From contig JAQGOL010000029.1 of assembly GCA_028293625.1 (NCBI GenBank), positions 1 through 64,000 of the forward strand: DNA of 64,000 nt, written 5' to 3'. Each line of letters begins with the position of its first letter. The stretch's first letter is position 1. Shown here in pieces: positions 1-8,121 of this stretch. The notes below the pieces were generated by a model. The model saw only the letters and a list, made by a program, of their open reading frames with translations, was not told the DNA's origin and searched no databases. A program made the translations under genes and the position numbers. The stretch is from Chthoniobacteraceae bacterium (GTDB lineage: Bacteria > Verrucomicrobiota > Verrucomicrobiia > Chthoniobacterales > Chthoniobacteraceae).

Positions 1-270
1 GGGATGTTGTCCGCCGGGTTGCTGTCCGCCGGGATGAGGTCCGCCGGGTTGCTGTCCACCGGGTTGCTGGCCGCCGGGTTGCGGGCCGCCGGGTTGTTGT
101 CCGCCGGGTTGCTGTCCGCCGGGTTGCTGTCCGCCGGGTTGCTGTCCGCCGGGCTGCTGACCACCAGGCTGCTGTCCGCCGGGTTGCTGTCCGCCGGGTT
201 GTTGTCCGCCGGGTTGCTGTCCGCCGGGTTGTTGTCCGCCGGGTTGTTGTCCGCCGGGTTGTTCAGGTCC
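1..270 (-). repeat. 15-bp tandem repeat encoding (GGQQP)n
   Basis: Eighteen consecutive 15-base units are visible; the last (256-270) is degenerate and the array continues past the left edge. On the minus strand each unit codes for Gly-Gly-Gln-Gln-Pro, with variants such as GGPQP, GGPHP and GGQHP. Variation is mostly at third positions (ctg/ttg), so the array looks selected as protein. It forms the C-terminal tail of the DUF4175-like protein. Slippage could change copy number between strains. Confidence 0.95.
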
Positions 271-3198
271 GCGACCCATCGCAAGTTCCTGGTTGAGTTG
301 CTTCGACAAAGCGTCGAGTTCGGCGCGCGCCTGGCGCAACGCTTCGGCCTCGTCTCCAAGCACACTCTCCGCCGCGCGCTCCACCCCGCTTTTCAGCTCC
401 TGAATTTCTTCGCGCGCTTTTTGTTCAAACTGTTGCGCTTGGGAAGTTGATCCGCGCTGGGCAAGGCGTTGCGCGATTTGAAGCGTGTCGCCGGTGCCTG
501 ACTGCGCGGTTTTTCTGAGGGTATCGTAAAGTTCCTTTGCAAGGAGCGGCTCGGCGGCTTCGGCCTGCTCGCTCATCGCTTTCATTTTTTCTGTGATGGC
601 TGAAAGATCGCCCTGCTGCTTTTCAAATTGGCTGGCCAGTTTGTCGCGTTCGCCATCTCCTCCCAGGGTGCGTTGCTCGGGCTTGCCGGTTTCGGGTTTC
701 AGTTTCTCGGCGATCTGCTCCTGGTTTTGTGCCAGTTGCCTCGCTTCAGTCCGCATCTCGCGCATTCCTTCATTAAACTGGCCGCTGGTTTTTTTGCGGA
801 ATTCCTCCCGCATTTTCTGGAGATCCTGCGCCGCCCGGGTACCGCTTGCGAGTGCTTGAGTGGCCTCGTTATTCTTCATCGACTCGGAAGCCTGTTGTGC
901 TTTGGAACGCGTCTCCTCGAGCTGTTTGCGTTCTTCGGCGAGCTGCGCCTGCTGCGGCGACTGCTCCATTTTCTCTCTCGCTTCATCGAGGTCGGCGATC
1001 ATCTGTTGTTCCTCTTCCCTCAACCGTTTCAGCTGCCGCTTGATCTCTTCCTTCTCGGGTTCTGTTTTGGCCGCCTCGAGTGAATTTTGAAATTCCTTCA
1101 GCCGTTCATTGATGTCCTGCTGGCGCTGGGCGAGTTCCTTGAGCCGGTTTAAAATGGCCAGTTCAGCGCGCTGTTCCTCGTTCTTCTGCGGCTCGGCTTC
1201 GCTTTTGGTTTCATACCGCTGTTTCTCGTCCTTGATTTCGAGTTCATCGAGCTGCTGCTGCTGATCCTGGCTTTGCTGGCTCGCCTGACCTTTGCCGCTC
1301 TGCTTTTGTTTGCTGACGGTAAATTCATGGGCCGCAAGTTTAAGCAGCGCATTGTAAGCGGCCTGTTCAGCGCTCAATGCATCGGGCAGGGGAGCGCTGC
1401 TTTTCTCCGCCTTGATCAGATGTTCAGACGCCGCCTGCATCTCTTTGGTGACATTGGCAATTAACGCGGCCGCTTTTGGATCTTCCCCGTCCTTGGCAAG
1501 CGCCCCGGCTTTCGTTAAGGCCTCGGACTGCGAATCGCGCACGACAAGCTCGTCCTTGATATATTTCTCGCTGAGCTTTTCCGGCGTCGTGTTGCCGTCC
1601 TCAGAGCGTTTGAGATTCCACGTCGCCTGAATGATCTGTTTTTGAAGCTCAGCCAGCTTGGTCGCCGCCTGTTGTTTGCCTCCCGCCGCGCCCTCTTTTT
1701 GCTCGTCGTTTTGCGCTTCTTCACTCCCGTCGCCCGCGCGGAATATTTCCTCAAACGGGCGCACCTCGCCAAAAAACATGTCGGTGGAAGTGCGGCGCGA
1801 TTTACCGTCGGGACCGATATCTTCGGCCCAGATAAACCATGAAACGAGTTCATCGGGTTTGGATCCGAGTTCCTCCAGTTTCAGCAAATGCGCGAGTGCC
1901 CTGCGTTCATCGGGCAACGTGGCGGCGCCAAGCTCGATCTCTTTTTCCCCGGTGCCGGCCACGTTAAAAGCAATGCCGTATCGGATGAGCCCGAAATCGT
2001 CCCACGCCTCTCCTTTAAAAGCGATTTCCTCAAGTGGTGAAACGCGCCGGTCGCCCTTTGGCGCGAGAAACTTCAACTCCGGACGCCGGTTCGCCAATGC
2101 CTCGATCCGGAATTGCTCGGGCACCTTGTTTGTCCGTCCTTCGGCGTCGACCAGCTTGAGTTCATAGGTCTGGCTCGTACGGATCGCGAATTTCCGCAGA
2201 CTCGCCGTGCCCGCATCGAGATGAAGCGGAATCGCGGTGCCATCCTTTGTAACGAGCGCGGCGGATTTAACCGGTTTATTGAGCTGAAAAGAGACATCAA
2301 GCCGGGAGCCTTCCACTGCGCTAGCCCGGTGCGTGTCGTTGATGGTTTTGTCAGGCAGTTTGGTGTAATCGGGAAAGTGAAGGGTCGCATCAGCGCGATC
2401 GAGGCGCGGATACTCAAAGACGTTCACCGTGAAATCGCGAGTTGTCTGGCCCGCGTATTCGATCCGGTAAGTGAGGTCCGCGTTGACTTCGGGCAGGCCG
2501 CCGCCGAAGACCGGGTCTTCAAAGTTTTTCACCAGGTTGATCCGTTGGGCCGGTTGATTTGCCCCTTCAATCACCAGCGCCGCTTCGCTTGGCAAAAGAG
2601 CGGGATTAAATTTGGCTAGAATCACCAGGCCATGGCCGCGTTCAAGTGAAACGTCGCCCGGCGTGATCTCGACGCCTTCGACCGTCTCGGGCGCAAACAA
2701 GGCAGCGCGCTGGACCGGACGCCGAAATCCGTAACCGGCAGTCAACAGGCCGGCGATTGCGAATGCCAGCAATGCCCAGTGGCCGGCCAGTTTCCCGCGC
2801 GGCACCGCATCGATCCATTGCTCTTTTTGTGCCAGCCCGGCCGCCTCGGCCAGGACGCGCAGTTGAAGGAAATTGAGGGTGCCGGTCGCAGGATCCGGCC
2901 GTTGCTCCACCGCGGTAAGCAGAATGTCGTGAAGCGCGGGATGCTTCGATTCAATGCGCCGCGCGATTTCGGTGTAATCGGGCTGCCAGGCGTTGCCGTG
3001 CCAGAGCCCAAGCCGGATGGCGATCAGCGCCAGTAAAATCACGAGCGAACCAGGCATCCGCCATTCTGTCAGGAAGCGGCATGCCAATACCGTGAGCAGG
3101 GCGCCGATCAGGAAAACGATGCACCAGAAGAGCTGATGCAATAAGCGATGCCGCCCGACAGCGGGCTCCAGCGCGGATTGAAGCAACGGAGTGATCAT
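1..3198 (-). CDS. DUF4175-like membrane coiled-coil protein, partial (C-terminus off left edge)
   Basis: The last visible gene of the MoxR/Bat operon. Its ATG overlaps the stop of the upstream BatA/VWA gene by four bases (ATGA), which fixes the start and implies translational coupling. The visible 1066 residues begin with two membrane segments (about residues 20-42 and 48-66) and a third near 143-162. A beta-rich central region follows (about 170-480), then a long Glu/Gln/Lys-rich coiled coil (about 550-970), then a Gly-Gly-Gln-Gln-Pro tail that runs off the window. This matches the DUF4175-type proteins that end MoxR-DUF58-BatA operons in Planctomycetes and Verrucomicrobia. The molecular role is unknown; a scaffold at the inner membrane facing the periplasm is an inference. 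Confidence 0.85.
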   Translation of the reverse strand, partial: MITPLLQSALEPAVGRHRLLHQLFWCIVFLIGALLTVLACRFLTEWRMPGSLVILLALIAIRLGLWHGNAWQPDYTEIARRIESKHPALHDILLTAVEQRPDPATGTLNFLQLRVLAEAAGLAQKEQWIDAVPRGKLAGHWALLAFAIAGLLTAGYGFRRPVQRAALFAPETVEGVEITPGDVSLERGHGLVILAKFNPALLPSEAALVIEGANQPAQRINLVKNFEDPVFGGGLPEVNADLTYRIEYAGQTTRDFTVNVFEYPRLDRADATLHFPDYTKLPDKTINDTHRASAVEGSRLDVSFQLNKPVKSAALVTKDGTAIPLHLDAGTASLRKFAIRTSQTYELKLVDAEGRTNKVPEQFRIEALANRRPELKFLAPKGDRRVSPLEEIAFKGEAWDDFGLIRYGIAFNVAGTGEKEIELGAATLPDERRALAHLLKLEELGSKPDELVSWFIWAEDIGPDGKSRRTSTDMFFGEVRPFEEIFRAGDGSEEAQNDEQKEGAAGGKQQAATKLAELQKQIIQATWNLKRSEDGNTTPEKLSEKYIKDELVVRDSQSEALTKAGALAKDGEDPKAAALIANVTKEMQAASEHLIKAEKSSAPLPDALSAEQAAYNALLKLAAHEFTVSKQKQSGKGQASQQSQDQQQQLDELEIKDEKQRYETKSEAEPQKNEEQRAELAILNRLKELAQRQQDINERLKEFQNSLEAAKTEPEKEEIKRQLKRLREEEQQMIADLDEAREKMEQSPQQAQLAEERKQLEETRSKAQQASESMKNNEATQALASGTRAAQDLQKMREEFRKKTSGQFNEGMREMRTEARQLAQNQEQIAEKLKPETGKPEQRTLGGDGERDKLASQFEKQQGDLSAITEKMKAMSEQAEAAEPLLAKELYDTLRKTAQSGTGDTLQIAQRLAQRGSTSQAQQFEQKAREEIQELKSGVERAAESVLGDEAEALRQARAELDALSKQLNQELAMGRGPEQPGGQQPGGQQPGGQQPGGQQPGGQQPGGQQPGGQQPGGQQPGGQQPGGQQPGGQQPGGPQPGGQQPGGQQPGGPHPGGQQPGGQHP

Positions 3199-5249
3199 AG
3201 GTTCGAGACGTTGCCGGAGCTGGCGACCCCGGACAGTTTGGCGGCGAAAACGGTTTCAAAAATAAGCACGCCAAGCGCGGCAACGATGAGCCAGCGCCAG
3301 AGTTTCTGGCTGGCTTCGAGCTCGATCGCCTGGGTTGCCGCCACCTGCCGGACGGTTTTTTTCGGGGTCTCGACGGCGCTCTTGTGCAAAGGAATCCCAA
3401 GCGTGGTGAAACGCTCATTGCTCAGCGGCACCGTGCGGCTTTCTTCAACAGGAAGATTCACCGCGTAACGCAGCGTCCCTGGCATCACCGTATAAATGCC
3501 CGGTTCATCCGTCTCAGTAAACCGTGCGGCGGCCTCCTCCACTCTTTTTCCATCCGGCTTGATGACAGCCTGCGTTCCCGGCGGCAGCGCGATTTCGTCT
3601 CCGACAAAATACTGGGCCTTTTGAGCCGGCATCCGGCTGCTCTGTTCGAGCAGCGCATTCATCAACGGCACAAACTTTGTGGAAAGGGCGAGCTGGCTAT
3701 CGACCGGCCTCCAGCTGCTTGTGAAAATAACAACGTTTCCCTTGCCCAATGGCGCTTGTACGATCGCCGGATCGCCGTCATCAAAAGCCGCGACGACTTT
3801 TGCCCCGGCAAGATTTCCGGCATTCATCCGCCGATGTTTCCAAAAATGGATTTTGGTAAAATCGCTGAATCGCGGATCGGCAAACGGTGCGAAAATCGGA
3901 TGCTGAAAATCGATCTGTGCCAGCAGCGCGTAATCCTTGGGAGCCGCTTCGGATGCGGTAAACCCGGGCAGATCAAATAGCTTTGCGATGGTTTGGGCAT
4001 CGGCTGCGGCAGTCAGTGCGATCACAGCGGTTTTCCCATTACGCACAAACGCCTTCACCGAATCGAGCACCGTGTCCGGGACGTCATTGCCAAGGACAAT
4101 CATCTCCATTTTTTGGAGATCGACGCCCGGTGTGCGTTGTGTCGCGATCTCAACGATCTGCCGGCCGCTCTTCGGAAAAGCCCGGCGCACATAATAAAGA
4201 GAACCGCGCGGATCATCCTCGGCGTCCTGACCGGCGAAAAGGATCGGGACGGTAACTGTTTGGGGAGGAAGGGCAAAAAGGGTGTTATCAAACTCCACGT
4301 CATCGCCGCTCAGGAGAAGGGAAGTCGCCGCGCCATCCTGTTTTTGCGCGCGCGCCATCCGGCTTTGGCCGGCGGGAACGTAAACATCCTGCCGATCCGC
4401 GCTGCCGGCCCATTGGATCGTATACTGGTCGCGTTTCGACTCAGCCGCGTTTGTGACCTTCAGCCGCACCTGTGCAACTCCATCGGGTTTGCCCACCGAG
4501 TCGTCACTTTCCGGGATCCAGGCAGCGCTCGCGTTTTGAACCTGATGCGCCGTTACCGGCTCCAGAACCACTTCGATGCCGCGTCCCCATTCATATCCCT
4601 GCACGCCATCGAGCCGTGTTCCTTCCTGCAAATCGCTGATCACCACGATCTCTTTGCGCCGCGGCTCCTCCTCTCCTGGTCGATCAAGCAGCTCGGCGGC
4701 TTTAATCAATGCGGCATCAAGACGGGTCCCGCTCCATCCAGGCTTCAAATCAGCCAATCGCTGAATCGTGCTGGCAATGCGTTGTTCGGTATCCAGCGTT
4801 TTCCATTCCTCGAAACTGACAACGGTGCGGACGCTCTGATCAAAGGTAAGCACGGCGATCTCATCCGCCGGAGTTGCGGTGCGGAGCCGCTCCTCCACTT
4901 TGGCCCGGGCATCGTCCCAAAGCTTTTCCCTCCGCATGCTTGCGCTTGTATCGATCAAAAAAACGGTGCGCCCGCCCATGCCGGTTGCCGGCGGGGTGGA
5001 CGTGGCGGCGCGTTGAAAGAAAGGACGGCCAAACCCCACGGCAAGCAGCGCCAGCACCAGGCAGCGCAGCAGGAGCAGCCATAAATTTTCCAGCCGGCTC
5101 CGACGCGTGATCCGCGGCGGAGTCGGCTGCAGAAACATCAGTGTGCTAAAAGGCGTCACGTCGCGTGTCGTCCGGCGGATCAGGTGGAAAAGGATCGGCG
5201 CCGCAATCGCCAGTCCGCCCACAAGAAACAAAGGAGCCACAAAATTCAT
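3195..5249 (-). CDS. BatA/VWA-domain membrane protein
   Basis: 684 residues. An N-terminal BatA-type (aerotolerance regulator N-terminal) segment has two membrane helices, about 4-23 and 56-76, joined by a short basic loop. A von Willebrand factor A domain starts near residue 93 with an intact metal-ion-dependent adhesion site DTSAS at 100-104. A further domain of the type that checks a chamber for glutamine-amidotransferase-like folds follows, and a last membrane helix lies near 650-672. The start overlaps the end of the DUF58 gene (ATGA) and its stop overlaps the DUF4175-like start. VWA proteins of this kind work with a MoxR ATPase in assembling or inserting membrane or periplasmic complexes; the client here is unknown. 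Confidence 0.88.
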   Translation of the reverse strand: MNFVAPLFLVGGLAIAAPILFHLIRRTTRDVTPFSTLMFLQPTPPRITRRSRLENLWLLLLRCLVLALLAVGFGRPFFQRAATSTPPATGMGGRTVFLIDTSASMRREKLWDDARAKVEERLRTATPADEIAVLTFDQSVRTVVSFEEWKTLDTEQRIASTIQRLADLKPGWSGTRLDAALIKAAELLDRPGEEEPRRKEIVVISDLQEGTRLDGVQGYEWGRGIEVVLEPVTAHQVQNASAAWIPESDDSVGKPDGVAQVRLKVTNAAESKRDQYTIQWAGSADRQDVYVPAGQSRMARAQKQDGAATSLLLSGDDVEFDNTLFALPPQTVTVPILFAGQDAEDDPRGSLYYVRRAFPKSGRQIVEIATQRTPGVDLQKMEMIVLGNDVPDTVLDSVKAFVRNGKTAVIALTAAADAQTIAKLFDLPGFTASEAAPKDYALLAQIDFQHPIFAPFADPRFSDFTKIHFWKHRRMNAGNLAGAKVVAAFDDGDPAIVQAPLGKGNVVIFTSSWRPVDSQLALSTKFVPLMNALLEQSSRMPAQKAQYFVGDEIALPPGTQAVIKPDGKRVEEAAARFTETDEPGIYTVMPGTLRYAVNLPVEESRTVPLSNERFTTLGIPLHKSAVETPKKTVRQVAATQAIELEASQKLWRWLIVAALGVLIFETVFAAKLSGVASSGNVSNL

Positions 5250-6175
5250 GAGGCCGCTCCTTTGCGCCGGATCAGTTTGCCGCGGGAAGAACGCGCTTTT
5301 AAAAAGTCAAAGAGCGCAATCTCCAGCGGTTGCGAAGTAGGCAGCTGCAAATGCGTGATCCCAAGCCGCTCGCAAAGCGCTCGCACTCCGGCCAGATGCG
5401 CATCGATCCGCGCCCGGTAATCAATCCGCGCGGCCGCCGGATCAAGAAACAAATCGCGCCCCGTTTCCATGTCGAGAAACCGGGATGCGGTCTCAAAATC
5501 AAACGTTAGCTCCGCCGGGTCGAGGATCTGGAAAACAATCACTTCGTGCCGGGCCGCGGTGAGCAGGGCCAGCGGGCCTTCAAGCGATTCGAGCGGCGCG
5601 AGCAGATCGCTCAGCAGCACAATCAGACCGCGTTTGCGGGTCAGTTCTGCGACGCGTTTTAATGGCGCGGCCAAATCGGTGGAACGGCCGGCCGCCGGTT
5701 TTTCCAATGCGAGCATCAAGTGGCGCAAATGGCCGGGGCGATGTTTGGCGGGAAGATATTCGCGCACCTGTTCATCGAAAGTCAGCAGGCCGGTGGCATC
5801 GCCTTGTTGAGCCAGAAAATAGGCGAGTGTGGCGGCGAGTGTCCGCGCGTAATCGGCTTTGGTCACTCCCCGCGAGCCGAATGTCATTGAAAGGCTTTGA
5901 TCGACCAGCAAATGACAGCGCAGGTTGGTTTCGTCCTCGAATTTCTTGATGAAATAGCGATCCGTGCGCCCCACAAGCCGCCAGTCGAGATGCCGCGGAT
6001 CATCGCCCGGCGTGTAAGCGCGGTATTCGGTGAACTCCACCGAAAAACCATGATACGGGCTGCGATGAAGCCCATGTGAAAACCCTTCTACAACCGTCCT
6101 CGCGCGCAGTTCGAGATTGCGGATGCTCATGAGCGCAGCCGGATCGAGGAAACTGCTCGGGGAAGAAACCGTCAT
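5246..6175 (-). CDS. DUF58 domain protein (VWA-like)
   Basis: 309 residues, full length for the family. The DUF58 signature is clear at residues 54-82 (YTPGDDPRHLDWR, then F-x-KKFEDE), followed by a VWA-like metal site DQSLS at 92-96. No membrane helix is evident, so it is probably cytosolic and acts with the MoxR ATPase encoded 82 bases upstream. It shares a four-base overlap with the BatA/VWA gene downstream. An internal ATG at residue 16 (MSIRNLELRAR) is a plausible alternative start, since most family members begin close to that motif. Confidence 0.9.
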   Translation of the reverse strand: MTVSSPSSFLDPAALMSIRNLELRARTVVEGFSHGLHRSPYHGFSVEFTEYRAYTPGDDPRHLDWRLVGRTDRYFIKKFEDETNLRCHLLVDQSLSMTFGSRGVTKADYARTLAATLAYFLAQQGDATGLLTFDEQVREYLPAKHRPGHLRHLMLALEKPAAGRSTDLAAPLKRVAELTRKRGLIVLLSDLLAPLESLEGPLALLTAARHEVIVFQILDPAELTFDFETASRFLDMETGRDLFLDPAAARIDYRARIDAHLAGVRALCERLGITHLQLPTSQPLEIALFDFLKARSSRGKLIRRKGAAS

Positions 6176-6257
6176 CTCCAGGAAGGCATCGTTCTGTGTC
6201 GGGCGGTGTTAAGAAAGCCGGATCGAACTTCCGATTGTGCGAATGGATTGGAGCCGG

Positions 6258-7265
6258 TCATTTGCGGCTCACAGTTTCCAACACCCGCTCGATTACTTTG
6301 CCCACGCTGATCCCCTCCGCCTCGGCCCGGTAATTGATCAGCACCCGATGCCGCAGCACAGGGGAGACCAGCGCCACGATGTCTTCCTTGGTCACGTGCG
6401 CGCGGCCGTGCAGGAGTGCGCGCGCCTTCGCCCCCAGGATCAGGAACTGCGCGGCGCGGGTGCCTGCGCCCCAGCTCACCCAATTGGTGACAAAATCGGG
6501 CGTGTTGGCCTGGTTGGGACGCGTCGCCGCGGCGATCCGCACCGCGAACCGGACGAGATCCTCGGCGATCGGCACCTTTTTCACCAAGGCATGAAAACCG
6601 AGCACATCTTCGCCGGTAAAAAGCGGTTCGATCGCTTCCCTTGCCGGCGCCGTGGTGCGCTGGACGACTTCCACTTCGTCGTCTTCAGGCAAGTAATCGA
6701 TCACCACGTTGAACATGAAACGGTCGAGCTGCGCCTCGGGCAGCGGATACGTCCCTTCCATTTCAATCGGGTTTTGAGTCGCGAGAACAAAAAACGGTTC
6801 CGGCAATGCATACCGCCGTCCGCTCGCCGTCACCTGATGTTCCTGCATCGCTTCCAGCAACGCCGCCTGTGTCTTGGGCGGGGTCCGGTTGATTTCATCA
6901 GCGAGCACCATGTTGCCGAAGATCGGGCCGGGAACAAAAACCAGCGCGCGTCCATCGGAGGTATCCTGAAGAATTTCCACGCCGGTGATGTCGGTCGGCA
7001 TCAGGTCGGGCGTGAACTGGATGCGCCGGAATTCGAGATGGAAAATCTGCGCGATCGATTTGACCAGCAACGTTTTGGCCAGGCCCGGCGCGCCGGTGAT
7101 CAGGCAATGGCCGCCCGCAAAGAGTGCGATCAGGATTTGCTCAATGACATCGTGCTGGCCGACAATCGCTTTGCTGAGTTCGGCGGCGATCCGCGGCCGC
7201 GCGGCCTGGAGTTGATCGAAAACTTTGGCGTCGGCGTCGAGAAGGGGAGGCTTGGGGATTTGCAC
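6258..7265 (-). CDS. MoxR-family AAA+ ATPase
   Basis: 335 residues. Walker A is GAPGLAKT at 58-65; the Walker B/sensor region contains LADEINRTPPKTQAALLEAM, and the FVLATQNPIE sensor-1 segment follows. These are hallmark MoxR sequences. MoxR ATPases act as chaperones for VWA partner proteins, and DUF58 and BatA partners are encoded directly downstream. The gene follows the DUF4159 gene by 21 bases, so it is likely co-transcribed with it. Confidence 0.95.
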   Translation of the reverse strand: MQIPKPPLLDADAKVFDQLQAARPRIAAELSKAIVGQHDVIEQILIALFAGGHCLITGAPGLAKTLLVKSIAQIFHLEFRRIQFTPDLMPTDITGVEILQDTSDGRALVFVPGPIFGNMVLADEINRTPPKTQAALLEAMQEHQVTASGRRYALPEPFFVLATQNPIEMEGTYPLPEAQLDRFMFNVVIDYLPEDDEVEVVQRTTAPAREAIEPLFTGEDVLGFHALVKKVPIAEDLVRFAVRIAAATRPNQANTPDFVTNWVSWGAGTRAAQFLILGAKARALLHGRAHVTKEDIVALVSPVLRHRVLINYRAEAEGISVGKVIERVLETVSRK

Positions 7266-7286
7266 AGGGTTTAAAGGGCGGAACGC

Positions 7287-8120
7287 CTAATGCGTCATGG
7301 AATAAAAAATGATATTGATGCCAAGCGGGTAGGCTTTTTTTTCCGAGAACTCGCGAAAATAATAGGCGCTTTCCCCTTCGCGCTCCCAGCCGTCGCCATT
7401 GTCGGTGTTATGACAGATCACCACGCAGAGGCGGTTTTTGTCGTCGTAAATGCCGCGGATATGGGTGTCGTGCGCATCCGGCCGCTCCCAGGTAACTCCC
7501 GTAAACTCGCTGCGCGCTCCCAGACGGATATTCGGCACCTGAAGGTTCAAGGTTTCCGGCAGCACAAACACATTATGGAAAATCTCGTGGTCACGCGGCA
7601 GGTCGACAATCGGCCGGTCGGGAAAGACTCTTTTTAATTCACCAGCCAGATTGTCCCATTCCTCTTCGCCCCAAAAATCGTCCACCATCAGAAAGCCGCC
7701 ATTAAGCAGGTAACGGCGGAGAATCGGCACTTCGGGCTCGGTGAATTCCAGGTTGCCCGGTTCAACGATGTAAATGAAGGGGTATCGAAATAGTTCGGGA
7801 TCGCCAATTTCCAATTGCCGGCCTTCGCGGACGACCTTCATGGAAGTCATCTGTTGCAAGCGAAAAGCCAGGTTGTAATCCGCGTCCGGGAAATCGGTGG
7901 ACCACTTCGCGCCGCCATCGCCGAAGCCGCCCCAGTTGCGACCCGAGCGCGAGCTGTAAATGATTCGCACAAACGTGAAGACGTCCTTTTCGAATCCGGC
8001 GGCATTGGTCCATTGCGGCGTATCCTCGTCACGCGAGCCTCGGCCGAATCCGCGCTGCGCAAAGACGGTGCTCCCAGGCAAAAGAGCAAGACCGGCCAGA
8101 ACGCACGTGAGCAACTTCAT
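7287..8120 (-). CDS. DUF4159 domain exported protein
   Basis: 277 residues from an ATG that lies one base after the stop of the upstream gene; an upstream in-frame ATG would place 45 residues inside that gene and was not used. The protein starts with a signal peptide (about residues 1-21, cleavage near VFA-QR). The rest is a DUF4159 domain, with the motif LLNGGFLMVDDFWGEEEW and a C-terminal segment ending GINIIFYSMTH. DUF4159 genes are regular members of MoxR/Bat operons. No catalytic function is established; the fold is thought to resemble glutamine-amidotransferase-like domains. Confidence 0.87.
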   Translation of the reverse strand: MKLLTCVLAGLALLPGSTVFAQRGFGRGSRDEDTPQWTNAAGFEKDVFTFVRIIYSSRSGRNWGGFGDGGAKWSTDFPDADYNLAFRLQQMTSMKVVREGRQLEIGDPELFRYPFIYIVEPGNLEFTEPEVPILRRYLLNGGFLMVDDFWGEEEWDNLAGELKRVFPDRPIVDLPRDHEIFHNVFVLPETLNLQVPNIRLGARSEFTGVTWERPDAHDTHIRGIYDDKNRLCVVICHNTDNGDGWEREGESAYYFREFSEKKAYPLGINIIFYSMTH

Positions 8121-8121
8121 G

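Noticed and set aside
1-270. Possible CRISPR array
   Set aside because: Units are contiguous 15-base repeats without spacers and are in frame with a coding sequence.
4-450. Plus-strand open frame made of repeated Leu-Leu-Ser-Ala-Gly units
   Set aside because: It is the antisense reading of the (GGQQP)n repeat of the DUF4175-like gene, whose frame continues with clear coding sense and operon coupling.
3993-5084. Plus-strand open frame of 363 codons
   Set aside because: Antisense to the BatA/VWA gene, which has an intact metal site, membrane helices and operon overlaps; the plus-strand product has no recognisable features.
6237-7274. Plus-strand open frame of 345 codons
   Set aside because: Antisense to the MoxR ATPase with its Walker motifs; long antisense frames are expected at this GC content.
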